A stretch of 64,000 nucleotides of DNA from Anarhynchus alexandrinus (taxonomy: Eukaryota > Chordata > Aves > Charadriiformes > Charadriidae). The notes under the pieces were generated by a model that did not search any database, was not told the DNA's origin, and was given only the letters and a program-made list of their open reading frames with translations. Positions 24,148 to 36,579 of this stretch are shown here, one piece after another. Both the position numbers and the translations under genes were made by a program. The stretch is from contig VUYV01000598.1 in the NCBI GenBank assembly GCA_008711295.1, positions 125,482 to 189,481 on the forward strand, in the 5' to 3' direction. How positions within the stretch are numbered: position 1 is the first letter of the stretch; every line of letters begins with the position of its first letter.

Positions 24148-25683
24148 TAAGAGATGGTCAGCAGGAAGCTTTATTTAATTTTTTCATTTTTCAACTTTGT
24201 TTTCAGAAAAGTTCAGCTTAATTCAGGAGACTGTGCTCAATATGTTTAATTTCAAGTCTGATCAATTTTAACCTTTCTTATCGTGTCACTTAGATACACA
24301 GGAACGAGCATTTGTATTTTGCTTTGGGCTGGAATTCCTGAAGGCCGACACTTTCTAAATAACACCTATGAGAAGGCCTTATAATTAGGGGAAGCTGTGT
24401 GGTCAAACTGTTTTCCAGTGAAAAACAAGAGCATCAGGCTCCAAAACCACATCACAAGGCAGCTGACCACAACAGAGAAATCCAGCTCAACCCTCAGGTG
24501 ACCTGAAATGGAGCCTATGCCAATTAAACAGACCAAAATGAAATACATGGATATTTTGGAATTTAAATGCTTCTGAATATTTCTTCTTGTGGTCATTTTT
24601 TTGTTCTTCTTAAAGATAGAAAATAGCAAATTCAACACTTGTATTCACTGGGATAAGAATTTAGGAATGAAGTCCGATTGCTCTCGAGAAACTTAGTTGC
24701 TCAGGGGAGCATTAGGTGGCAAATATTTTTGGGGTGTCAGTCTGTGTTCTTCAAGGATTCTTCTGATGCAGTTTGAAAAATAAAAACACAGTATATAGCC
24801 AGGGATAGATTTAAGAGATAACCCTGCAGATCAAATAAGGCTCCAAAGTGTCAAACCTCACAGACAGAAAGAATGTGCTAGAAAAACAAATGATGGTAAT
24901 GAACACTGCTCTACAAACTGCTGTGAAAGAGGTGGGACCTATCATAATCCCAGAACACTAAGGAAAATAAATGGTTCATATTTGCATTTGATAACATGGA
25001 AAATTCAACTTATTTAAATAATAATCATCTGGTCAAACTTCTAAAAGGGAAAGAGGGGGAAAAATACCTAATTCCTGGGGTATGTCTGCCGGGCATTTGC
25101 AGGCATTCCTGAGCTGGTTCTGCTCAGCAGAGCCAGCAGCCCTGTAGCTATGGTTATGACAGTGTCAAGCCTAAGCTAACACAACCCGCAGGGGGTCGGT
25201 GTGTGTATTGTTATGGGCTGAGCATCTCACTCACCTGCCTACCCAGCTGTACGCGCAGTGCAAACACGAGCACAGACCTACCCTTAGATGGCCTGGGAGA
25301 GGCTCAGGTGCCTACAAGCATGCTACATGCCCACACTCCTGCTATAGTCTTGGAGGTTCAGCTGAACCCCTTGAGCTTCACCCTCAGGTGAGCACCTGTG
25401 CTTGTGCCCTGAATCCCTCTTTAGGCTCCACTGGCTGAACTGATCAGGGCTCAAGTCTGTTGCCTGAATTTAAGTGTGCAGTGCCATTAGGTAATCAAGG
25501 GTAATCAAAGATGTCTTTGGCCCTGCCAGACGGTGACAGGATGGCAACTAATCAAGCCCTAGCTCTCCACTGCCTATGGCAGGAGCTTGTACACCAGGCT
25601 CACAGCACCTACACCGTAGGCAAGTGAATGCAGGTGGCTGAACCTGGTGCCGAGCCTGCCAGCCTAGAAGAAAAATCTGGAGC

Positions 25684-25832
25684 TATTCATGCGAGTAACA
25701 CATTCTAGATGTGCTCATGTGAATAAAAATTGCCTGGTCAAGTGAATAAAGGAGCAGCGGGAGCTCCAGTGGAACTACTGTGGGGTTGCACCCACATGTA
25801 TAGGAACAGGATCCTGTTTAGTAAGCGGATTA
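25684..25832. mobile_element. Decayed ATGTGAGTAA-type palindrome cluster
   Basis: ATTCATGCGAGTAACACA and TGTGCTCATGTGAAT form an imperfect inverted repeat around 25684-25727. Further on are CAAGTGAATAAAGGAGCAG, then CCAGTGGAACTACTGTGGGG, then CACATGTATAGGAACAGGAT. The series follows a palindromic amniote repeat with TACTCATGTGAGTAA arms around a CCCATTGACTTCAATGGG centre and a GCAGGATC end. There may be two overlapping copies. Confidence 0.5.
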
Positions 25833-26903
25833 GGCTTAGTAACACTGTTGTGGGGCTCAAGTGGTAATAAACTAATGAGAGAAAAATCTGAGCTGAATTA
25901 CCAAATGAGTTGTTTCTTTCATCTTCCCTCTACCTGTAGCCACTGAAGGCTCAGGTGCTTTCTTACTTATCCTTGCTGAGGCATACCTTCACCCACGGTT
26001 AGTCCCACTGAAATGGAGGGAGATACCAACTAAAATGATTAATGGTGGCCAAAGTCTGGCAGCAGGAAATCAAGAGGCAGAATTGTCTCAGTCAAAACGC
26101 TGCTTTTGCCCATGGAGTGGGTGGAACATCAGGGTTTTCTTTCTGGGTTTGTGTTTTTTCTGATTACAGGGTCAAAATTTAGTTATCTCTAAAATCTATC
26201 TGGTTTTAGGACTAGATTAATCAGTTAAGTGCCTGAATTAAGGGCTGCGACAGCTAATCATAGTGAAACATAAATAGTTTTAAGACATGAAGATAAAAAC
26301 TAACAAATAGCTCCAAAACAAAGGAAATTCCTTCATAGCAATTATTTGCTTTTCGAGGCAGGAACATTGCTTTTCTTGAGTTATTGTTGAGACACGGGGG
26401 CACCAGTCAGACAAGAGGTACACTCAGTACTTCAAGCAAATTTTGTGTGACCTCCCTGTACAGTTTTGCAATGGTGCCTTCTCACACAGCTTACTTTTCA
26501 GCTCTTCCCCACTCCTGTTTCCCTCTTAGCCTCTTCAGTGTCGTGAGTGTGTGCATTACTCACTTCACTTTATTAAAGTCATGTTACTACAGGGAACAAC
26601 CTTGAGGTAAAGAGGGGAGATAGAGGTCACCAGGCAGAAGAAGGGGCGGGCAGACTACCTCAAAGACCACTTGCTTCTCAGGATTAACGCTTCCTGCAAA
26701 AACTGTGTGAAATTAAATGGTTTCCCCTTCCTCTTCTTTGTTCCTCCCCCAGCCATGACCTTGACAAATAACATGGTGTTAATCTCAACTTGCATCTTCT
26801 CAAAATGTTGCATTTAGTCTATGTCATGTATGATGCTTTAGACTCCCATCCTAAAATTGTACTATGAAACACTTATGAGAACTAATCCAGCCAAAAGCCA
26901 AAA

Positions 26904-26929
26904 GGGGAAGGGAAGGGAAGGGAAGGGAA
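26904..26929 (+). repeat. (GGGAA)n microsatellite
   Basis: About five consecutive GGGAA pentamers form a pure purine run ending in CACATTTTTTT. Such tracts are length-variable between individuals. Confidence 0.95.
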
Positions 26930-27610
26930 CACATTTTTTTGTGAACCAGCTCCCTTGAGCATGCATTTAGTCAAGGACCTAAGAGAGAGTGCAAGGGTTT
27001 GGATGTGCAACCAAGTATGGGAAGAGAGCTGCAGAAATCCTACGTCAGATCGGCTGCCACGTGAGATGAGTGAGACAAATTGTTCATGGAAATGCCTATA
27101 TCTCTCCATTAACTACAGAAAGAACCTGCACAACTATCTTAGGCCGTGTGCCTACCTGCCAAATGACTTCAATTAGGTAGAATGAATCCTTCCCCTTGAA
27201 GCTACATGTCTTATTGCAGTTAGGGCTGAGGTCTGGATTCTGCCCAGACTCCTTACAGGCACACAAGTGGGAGCGGAGGGAGCTCTGCATCCTAATGGGG
27301 CTCTGTCTCTGTTCACTGTGCTAGTTAAAAATCCTGTGCACAAACTAGTCATGGAGTAACACCTGGCCCATTGCACAGTTAATTAACTTAGAAGGTACTG
27401 GGACTATTTACAGTTCTTGGGAGAGTCAGAACCTTCTTGGCAGAGAACATTACAGACCCAGGAAAAAGCTCCCTGCTCTGTTTTATTTGCAAGCATTGGC
27501 ACAAGGGTTTTTTGCTAGCAGAAGCAAGTCCATGTTTGAACATCACTGTGCAGTTCTGCTATTGGAGCTCCAGCTAATTACTACTAGGCCCCAGCTCATG
27601 TTCCTCAATT

Positions 27611-27674
27611 AAAAAAAAAACAACCAAACAAACAAACAAACAGAACCAAAACCAAAACAAAACCCAAACCCCAA
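27611..27674 (+). repeat. A-rich (CAAA)n / (CCAAAA)n low-complexity tract
   Basis: Ten adenines are followed by repeated CAAA and CCAAAA units for about 60 bp. It is simple sequence with no element seen upstream for which it could be a 3' tail. Confidence 0.93.
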
Positions 27675-28514
27675 ATGTTAATGCTCTGGGCTGTAAAGAT
27701 CTGCAACTGAAATCACAGCTTAGCTGTTGGCAGAGGTTCCTCATACCCATAGAGTCCCATAAAACCATGAGGATGCCTACTGTCCCCAGTCTTACACCTG
27801 ATTCTCGTGCACTGAACAACTCTATCCTTGGTTTGTCTCTCGACTGGATATGACTTCGTGCTGACTTGTGCACAGACACTCTTGAAAATGAAACCAGTTC
27901 AACTTCCAAGAAAACCAATTTAGATGTAATGATCTTCCATCAATACAAGGTTTAGCCATGTCTAAATAGCTCATACCTGTTTGACTATCAGGTACTCCAG
28001 GGAGGCTCTGGTTTTAATCACCAGGAAAGCTTCCTGTTATAGTTTCATGCTTAACTTTGAACAAAGGAATTAGGATTCCTTGCGCATATGGTCACTTCCC
28101 ACTGTGTTCTTGAAACACAGATGTTTTGTCCAGCTGCATGCTCATATGGCTGCTGGCATTCTTTTTCTGGAATGAGTTTTGTTCTAGTATAACAATAGTA
28201 CATCAAAGTGGGCCCACCTTTCCTTATCCATTTCATAGAACTGTCCACTTTTGAAGGCTGCATTTCCCACCAGTCGGGGAAATGCAGGTGCCTAAAGAAA
28301 AGCTTGATTCTGCTTCACCACCAGGATGGGATGAGGGCATACGGATTTCATCCTTTAGAATTCCAAGCTTCACAGAACTCCTCCTCATGTCCAGGACCCA
28401 TTTCTACTGCAAAAACTGTTGGGAAGGTTTGCTATTAGAGGTTATATGCTCTGTCATTTTGCCTTTTTTTTTTTCATTCACCAAAATAACATTAATAACA
28501 GGAAACAAAAAATA

Positions 28515-28765
28515 GGTGGAGGACTGTATTCTTGCGTTGGACCCAGACAGGGATGGAAAGGCAATGATGTGACCAGTTGGTAATGGTGTAGACATGGTTA
28601 AGGCTTCCTTGCACCGGTGAAGTAAATCAGACAGCAGAATTCTGCACTTGTGCTCATCTGTAGGGCTGGGACATGAGCAGCCCATAGCAGAGGGAGTTAC
28701 AATAGTTGAGGCATGAAAAATGCACTGCTACTTCTTGCGGTGTCCCTTGCCTCCTAGCTTTGCTA
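28515..28765 (-). mobile_element. Ancient L2-clade LINE reverse-transcriptase relic
   Basis: Read on the minus strand, this stretch resembles the reverse-transcriptase tail of L2-type LINEs. The nucleotides at 28635-28735 correspond to the family's conserved SRLDYCNSLYYGLP block (here decayed to a CLNYCNSLCYGLL-like reading), and those at 28620-28650 to the following VQNSAARLL block. The plus-strand stretch GGAGTTACAATAGTTGAGGC at 28690-28709 is the complement of the hallmark segment. Frames are broken by shifts, so nothing is translatable. L2 relics are scarce and old in birds, unlike CR1. The call rests on remembered family patterns and was not checked by a search. Confidence 0.68.
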
Positions 28766-31700
28766 GGTAAAGTCCTGCATCCAAGTGGTCTGTGGAAGAG
28801 GGGTGTGTGGAAGGGCAGCTAAATCCTAAATCATTTGCTTTCTATTGCAATATCTTCTATGCATACTGCAAAGGGGCTATATTGACTAGGACGAGCAAGC
28901 AGAGAGGAAGGTGTGTATCTAAATGCTTTGTGGCTTCCCGATGTTTTAGCAGAACTGCAGGGACAGAATCTGCTTGAATATCCAGGGCAAACATTGCCTG
29001 TCCTGATCAGCTGGTGGCTGACACAGCGTGGGGTGTTTCGTTACACAAGATGTAAAAGTAGTCAGCAGCAATGGTTGCTGGGATCATTTGAATCAGTCTT
29101 AGAACAAGATGATGGAGGAAAAGCCATCCCCAAGAGTTTATATGACAAGTCACGTTTTACCAGGGACTTTTCTACAATTTGACTCCCTCCACTCCTGTAT
29201 TGCTCCCCAGTTATTTGCCAGATCCAGCTGCGGTCTGCAATCGTATGTTATGGGGATAAGCTGGCTGCTGCATGCCAGCAGCAACTGATGGCTGTCCCTT
29301 GCACAAGCTGCTGAACGAGGTGTCAAATGGGCTAACAGCTCCTCCAGCATTTGTATGGCCGGGGTGGTGTGACAAGGCAAGCCCCAAATCTTGTTCCTTT
29401 TACATCCAGACATTGCTGAGGGAAACGCCAAAGCAAAGTCTGTGTTGCTCTGTGTTCACAGATACATCTTGTCATAAAAAGACTCAAGGTTTCCAGGTCC
29501 TGGTCTTTGGCCATGTGACATCCCAAAGCTAGCACGTACTTTGCCAGTGCAATGTCTCCTTCATCCATTTACAAGGCAGGAGACATGAGCTTTTCAAAAG
29601 TATTTTGCTTACAATGAAAATGTACTTTCTGTTAGTTTTTCCACTCCTTGTGTTGAAAAGCCCTTACAGCTATAATGGGCACTCTGTTTAGTATGAGGCG
29701 CCCTTTAAATAAACCTGCAGTAAATGATGTTCATTTCAGTTCCTCTCACTATGTAGATAAAGTATATATTATTCAAAAAGCAAGTCAGCTTTCATTATGG
29801 TGACGTGAATAAAAACACAAGGGAACATATTACTCTACCAAACCCCAGAACCTAGGCAGCCAGCTCTGCGGAAGGTTTTTGTTTCAGATTTTAAAGGACC
29901 AAATATTTCAACTAAACCTCCGGCTGGAGTTTGTGTATTTACATAAATTCCTTTTCTTTCCCCTGGAGCCTGACCCTGTTTCCTGGGGCTTGGGTGAGGG
30001 ACAGGCTTGCTTTTTCTAGCTTTTGATAGGCTTGGCTTTGCACTCCTGCTTTCTTATTAAATATAAATCAGAGACCCTTAAAGTCAGTCTACACCACTTC
30101 CTCTTGATAGAAGATTCCTACTTAAAGACCCTTTTCTCCATCCTTAGAAACGAGTGTTCCTTGAACTACACGTTTTCATTAACAAATCACTTGCATAATA
30201 ATAATGCTCAAATCCCTATATATCATGTGGCTTTGAGACTGCAGCACGCTGGGGTCTTCAGCTCTATTATTTATGTCTCTCACATATGAATAATAACTCT
30301 GCTGATACAAATTCATCTAATGGAGGCAACTTAATGCTCAATAAATATTGTGAATACTTGCTGAGTATCATACGCAGTAAGAGTCTCCCCATGTACTTCC
30401 CACCAAAGGAGAGGAGCTCTCCTGTGCGTGGAAATCACTTTAAGCCCAGCTCGGGTTTCAACCTGTCACTCTGCGCGCTCAAGTGAGTGCAAGCCCTGTC
30501 CTGATACAAATTGGAAATGAAAGATGTTGACAAAAATTTCAGCTATGTGAGTAATGATTTATGACTGGTTTTGCCCAGGCACCTCAACAATGTTCATGAA
30601 TAAAGCATTGGGGTTTGTGGTAGCAAATAACTCATTAGAAAGACAATTTCAACTTGGTAACATATTACTAAGAAAAGAAAAAGGAAAGGCCAGTACATTT
30701 TACGAATCAACATGCACTTCAGTTTCCTTTCTTTAAGTATCTGTAGCAATATGTAAAATTTGGGTCATGTCTTTAACCACAGTCACCTGCCAGTGGCATG
30801 TTGCCAATGCACAGTACTGCTGTCAGCAGATTGTTTCTGCAGGGTTTTGGAGCACATCTTATGTATTTAAATAGTCTGCTATGTGTGACTGGCAGATGTA
30901 GTTTTACTATGTAGCTGTTACAGAAAAGCAAAATTTTCTTGTTTATTGTCTAGCTGTCAACCTGAAGCTTCTTTTGTCATTAATAGTATGCGTGATAGTT
31001 TGTACTTTGACCACATCTGAAAGTCCCATTTTTGGGTTGGAACCCATCGTGATGCCTGAATATGAAACACATTCACACAATTCTGTAAGCTTTGTGAATT
31101 TTCCCTGTTATGAACTGTCTTTATTATATAGAAAATCTTTTATTAAATGATAATGTTATAGAGAAAAGACAGCCTGTTGTAGGCAGATGCTATATAATAC
31201 TGAAAAGATCTTGTACAGAACTCCTAAAGTTTCAGTCTACCTCTGAAAAGAAAAACAAAATTTCCCTTGCATTCAGAAAATAAGATTAAAATAATTGAAA
31301 TTATCGATGTATCCATGCACACCCTTGAAAATATGGCCTGTCTGTCCACTTAAAGCCAAGTGTGTGCTCTCAAATCCTCGCATTTCTGTAGGCAGCATCT
31401 ACAGAGCCAAACACCAAAAGCCCCACCCTGCAAGAAAACGGTCCCCCCAGACGCCCTTTCATTCCAGACATACCCATTCAGCCACTGCTTTCACAGCCTT
31501 TTAATCAAATCAGCCCTTACAATCTTCCTTTCACATCACCATCCAGTCTGTCGCGCACATGCAAGCCAATTTTACACTGCAATTGTCCTCTCATTTCTGA
31601 GCATCACATCAGCCCCATTTTCACTCTAAAAAGCTAAATCCCTTTTTCAGACTGCCATGAAGCTGAGAGAACTTTATATAACCTGCATGTTGAGGAGGGA

Positions 31701-34295
31701 GCAGAAGAGGCAATTACAGCAAAGCACAGAAGCTCCTAGAAGGAAAATTTCCCTCTGCTTTGACCTCCATTTCCACCTTCCTTCAGCCCCAGTTTGCAGG
31801 TGCAAAAAGGCCTAAGTAGCTCTAAAGACCAGTGGCAGATGTAAGGAAACCTAATTACTCTGCATGTGATCCTGCACCCCACCTTTAGGAGATGCAGACC
31901 AGAATTTGAAGGGTTTTTGGTGCCCAGAGCCATTTTTGCTCATGGTGAGTCCTGTTTGTGAAGACCAGTGCTCAAAAGGTTTTCATGTTTCTGCTTTCTG
32001 CTATTAAAATTGGTGAGTTCTCGTGTCCCTTTACAACCTTCTGACCCTTTTATACAGTGCACGAGGTCCAAACTGGGACAGTGACCCTCGTCCCCAGCTT
32101 TGCCATTTTCTCCTTTTGGAAACAACCCTGGACGGCCTGTTTGTCTGATGTGAGCATAAAATATGGCACGGTGTAGGTTTGCACACTGATGAGGCTAGTG
32201 ACTTAATCAGAAAACATGGAACACTAATACTGCCCTGTGGTGTATTCCTGCCAAGATGTAGTCTGAAAAACACAGATAAGGCAAATCATGTGATGGATAT
32301 GCAAAGAAGTTTTCTTAGCAATAACAAGCACATAAAAGCTCTCCAACTGATGCTCTAACAAGGAAATAGTTGATGAGAAGTGCTAATATCACTGAAGGAG
32401 TGAAATGGGAGAGAACCTAGTAGGCAAAATAAATTACATGAGCAGAGTAAGTGTCTGTTTTAAGTAGTTTCCAGATTATCTGGGGGTTTGAAAACCTTGA
32501 CATAAACGGCTTCCCTGACATCAGCAGTGTACCTTCTGCTTAACAACACCAACACTAGTCCTTTGTATTTTAGCAACATTTCAGTGCAGTTCATAACATA
32601 AAAGAGCAGCCACTATGTGCAATTCTGCATCACAGTCCCTCTGAAGCTCTAGTCACACCTGAAGATGCAAGCAGTCTTCTTAACCCTGGAGGGAAATGAA
32701 GGTCTCGAGAGCCTGGAGTCTGCATGGTCCTAACGGCGCCGGCAATGGCAATGTGCTGGCTTCAGGCAGCTGGTGTATGAGATCAGCTGTGGGGTGCAGT
32801 GGGGCTATGCAACTGTAGGGAAATGGAGCAGGGCAGATGTGAAGGACACAGCTGTACCCTCCTGTCTCGGGATGCTCTCTGGCCGACCATGCCCCTTGGC
32901 TGCCCAGTAACCTCAACGGGAGTGTGCACAGTGATAAATAAGTGTGAATCTTATACTCCAAGCTTACTGCTAAACATTGGTTTGAGTGGGCTGTACTGTT
33001 CCAGAAATATTCTCAAAAATTACTGATGCATACCTCTTGGTTTAGTGAGCAGCTCAAGCTGTCTGACCATGTATGGGATCCCAGGCTTTTTGTGTTCTCA
33101 ACGCTTTTTCAGTGACCACAGCCCAGACTTCACCACACTTGGCTACTGTGGGTTAATACAGCTATGTCATGTTCAACCAAATCAGCTGTCACATCAGCTC
33201 TCCGTTTTCATGCAAACAGCCAACAATAGTTATTTCCACTTGCAGCCCTCACCAGCTAAATCAAATTTTCCACTAATATTTTAACACCAAGGTCATTTCG
33301 TTGACACTAGCTTAAGAAAGCAAATTCTGAATTCTAAATAAACATTTTCTATCACATGAATGGGATCCTTTTGTTTATGCAGTTCACATTTAAAGCATCT
33401 CTAACAAATAAGCAAATTTCTGGTATGGAGGACCTATCTCATATTGTAAGCTGCCTCTTTCACTGCATCCCACATGAGGCAACATTAATTTAAAATTTCA
33501 TCTTTCTGCAACAGCACTCAATCATTTCTAGGTATCTGTATAATTTTTACTAATTCAGTGCCTATGACTGGAAAGTCAGATGATTTCTTACTAGGGAAAT
33601 ACTAATGCTCTGTTATAACAATGCTGATTGCATTACTGATGTTAGAGCTGTGCACAAAGCAAGCATTGTGCATTTTTTGTCAACTTAGGAATGGTAAACA
33701 AAAGACCAGATTCTGTTTAAGCAGATATATACTAGTCATCGTTTTAATGTTCTGCCCGATCGTTGCTAAACTTAATGATAAGCAGACTACTAAATTAGGT
33801 GGGTGTCTCTCAATCTCTTCTGGCAAAAATGTTCCATTTGGTATAAATAATTAAATGCCCAAACGGGGTTTTCAGTCTAACTATTCTGTCTCCCAAGCGA
33901 GTCCCTTCCCAAGCTAATTTAACTTTCTTCTTGTGTGACCCGATAGCCTTTAATAATTTATGCCAAGCAGAACAGTTTAGCTAGGAGAGACTGCAATAGC
34001 GTGGCTGTCTACCAGCACTCTACAGCTCACAAGTTCCCATGCGCCCCTCAGGGTGGAAAGTCTATACGGTCCGGTCCCTACTTCTGTGTAGGGAAGGTAT
34101 GGGAAGGGTTGTCACGCTCCATGTATGGGTTTCCCATCCGTTGCTGGGTTTAAGGTGGCATCTCATTCCTTTTATCCTACCGTAAGTTTCTGCACTGGGG
34201 CTCAGAAGCGAAGCAGCCGAGATTTGTGATTCCCACCTGTGCTCAAGTGCAAGCTGTTGGCAAGGATGGGTATGTGCACGTGTAGAGGCGGCAGC

Positions 34296-34400
34296 GTAGG
34301 TACCATAGTGATTTCACAGACGGAAACACGGACCCTGAGAGAACTGACTTGCTTCCGCGGTTATGTGCAGCCAAGCAGCAATGAGGAGATGTAAGACATC
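34296..34400 (-). mobile_element. MIR-like SINE core relic
   Basis: The plus strand shows GTAGGTACCATAGTGATTTC followed by ACAGACGGAAACACGGACCC, then TGAGAGAACTGACTTGCTTC, then a block ending GTGCAGCCAAGCAG. This is colinear with the complement of the MIR core (GTAGGTACTATTAT...ACAGATGAGGAAACTGAGGC...GACTTGCCCAAGGTCAC ACAGC). The element therefore lies on the minus strand. The tRNA-derived head, expected to the right, is not recognisable. Confidence 0.68.
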
Positions 34401-34932
34401 CATCAGACATCTGAATCCCCCTGGGGATCTGGCCCATGACTCATAACACTGCTCAAATGCTGACTCCAGTGTATGTTTTCAGCATGGGCCCTACACCAAG
34501 AGTAGCCACGCTAGCTCATTAGAGGTGTTGAATGAATTAGGTTTTGCTTGACAGGTGAAGAAAGACAAATGTAGCCCCTTCTCAAATATCACTAATCTTA
34601 TTTATCTAACCTGTCATATACAAATATTATCAATAACATTATGCTACATCAGTCTTGGTGCAATAGAACAAAAGTGAATAGAGCTGAACCACAGAAAGGC
34701 AGCAGCTGGCTACGTAGAGCCATGCAGCAGCAGCATTTTCTGCTTCCATTTAGGTTACATGAACAGTTAGTTTATTTTCTAATTTTGTTTGTTCCCTTGT
34801 AGAGGAAGAGATCAAAAGACAGCAGACAAAATGACCCCAGTGCTTTAATAAATTGGTGCCTTTTTTAACATGAACATTTTCGTGGCAGTTTATAAAAGGT
34901 CTTAGTACTAGGCTCTTTGGCACTTTGGTGTT

Positions 34933-35018
34933 AAAAGAGAGAGAAAAAGAAAAGGGATTTTATTGTGTGGGGTTTTTTTCTCTTTTCCTTTTTCCTCTCT
35001 ATTTTCTTCCTCTTTACC
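34933..35018 (+). repeat. Purine tract followed by pyrimidine tract
   Basis: AAAAGAGAGAGAAAAAGAAA with following GGGA (34933-34957) is followed after about 15 bp by a long pyrimidine run with TCTTTTCCTTTTTCCTCTCT (34980-35000). The two are approximately complementary, so a long imperfect hairpin or a triplex-type structure is possible. Confidence 0.7.
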
Positions 35019-35179
35019 CGGTTCCTGCTATCTGGCCACCACTTCAGGTCTGTTGAATGCATCTGATGAAAATGTTACTAATACATAATGTCTCAACATG
35101 CCTTCTCGTAAAAATACTGAAGTTCCCAAGCAGAAATCTATAGGGCCAGATTGCAATCCACCCTGTAAGCTCATTATAT

Positions 35180-35202
35180 GGGAGGGAGGGAGGGAGGAAG
35201 GG
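35180..35202 (+). repeat. (GGGA)n tract with G-quadruplex potential
   Basis: Four GGGA units followed by GGAAGGG give several runs of three guanines with one- to three-base spacers, which satisfies the usual G-quadruplex pattern. It lies just upstream of a GC-rich patch (35.22-35.48 kb). Confidence 0.85.
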
Positions 35203-36229
35203 AACTTTCTCAGGCAATGGCTCCTTCTCTTGCTGCGAAGGGGGCAGGGGAAGGAGCGGCTGCTGGGCACGGAGCTGGCACAGCCGCATGGATGCAGCCC
35301 ATGCCGGGGGGTGGCTGGCGTGGCTCCCTGCCTCCTGACCGTGATAAGGAATGGGGCAGCCATCGTGCCATTGAGCTTTACGGGCTGTTTTTCATAAACA
35401 GACCTGACAGATCTGCCAAATCCTGGCAGGGCCCTTTGGCGCCGGGCCAGGGGCTGGGGCTCGCTGTGCTCCTTGCCCCAGGGCCACACTGATCACCGGA
35501 GGAGGCCACAAGCTCCGTGTAGTGCATCTGCCATGTTGTGTGGGCAGGACGTTGCTACAACTGCCTAAAAGTTCCCATCTGCCCTTGTGACGTGTGGCCT
35601 GGCACCCTGCCTTGGATGTCCCTCCTACCAGTGGCTGGTGTGACAGAAGCGCACGTGGTATGTGGGAGAGGACCAGGGAGGGAATAGCAGGGTTCTCCTG
35701 CCCCATGCTGCAAGCAAGGTGCCTCTGCTAGAGGCAGTCTGGGCTCGGCCACCACATCTCAAACCTTGTTCAAAGGCTGCACCCAAACGTGGCTATGTCG
35801 TGTAGATGAGGGGCAAGTGCAAATCTGTGCACCTACTCCCCCTACAATACAGATGCAGTCAAGGTATCACTATATAAATAACATTTAAATAAAACAAAGC
35901 CAAAGACCCTGAACTTGCAGTTTTCTTACATGTCCTCCTTTCAGGCAGCAAAGCAAAGAGGTGACAGCTTCTGCATGTCATTGTGAATAAGGCTCTGTAG
36001 AAGCATCCCCCACCTCCTCCATACCGCAATCAAGAATGAGTCTAACATTGGAGCTATTTTCTCTTTCCCACCTCTCTTTACTAATTTTCAGCTACGGGCA
36101 GAGACCTGAAAATCAATGGCATGTCTGCCTTCTTGCTTGTGCTGCTCTACTACAGCACACACGAGAAGACATGTTGCTATTTACTTGCGAGGCGATACAC
36201 CCGTTGCGAGCCCGCTCCCCGCTCCCTGG

Positions 36230-36560
36230 AATACCTATAAGGGGGGAAATGCAATTAATTCTGGAAGGAATCCTTCCTGCTGGCAGGCAGCCAGAGATAG
36301 CAGAGCCGTAATAGCTTCTGGGCAGCCACAGCACAGAAATTACAGCCATTCACCAAGGACACTCCCTCTGAGCTTCTGCTTTCTCAGAGTAATTGCAAAT
36401 AATATCACTTGGATTCAGATAGCCGGAGGGGAAACTCGGGCGCCCAATGAAGCATGAAACAGCCTGGCCTGAGACCTAAAATAATCCTGCGTAAAAATTC
36501 ACAGCTGCCCGTTGTTAAAAATAAAAACAAGACCATAACCCCCCTCTGCTTTCCATCAAT
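36230..36560. promoter_or_regulatory. Candidate conserved non-coding element next to the GC-rich patch
   Basis: GCAATTAATT (36251-36260), the perfect 7-bp inverted repeat GGAAGGA-A-TCCTTCC (36263-36277) and ATTGCAAATAAT (from 36392, octamer or C/EBP type) occur in non-repetitive sequence immediately to the left of the CpG-richer patch. The pairing of AT-rich motif clusters with a CpG patch is what would be expected near a regulated promoter, but no transcript evidence exists here. Confidence 0.3.
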
Positions 36561-36579
36561 GAATTTCCTTTTGTTCCCC

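Larger units (their letters stand above)
22260..28510. other. Mostly single-copy-like non-coding DNA
   Basis: The 22.9-25.0 kb part is AT-rich. The palindromic relics at 24128 and 25684 and the simple repeats at 26904 and 27611 are the only recognised structures. The minus-strand frame at 24366-24638 is hydrophobic, but its composition is that of AT-rich random sequence. Confidence 0.55.

Noticed and set aside
27215..27275. GGTCTGGATTCTGCCCAGAC stretch resembling the GGGCCAGATTCTG palindromic family
   Set aside because: Too short and no second arm; the similarity is within what chance allows.
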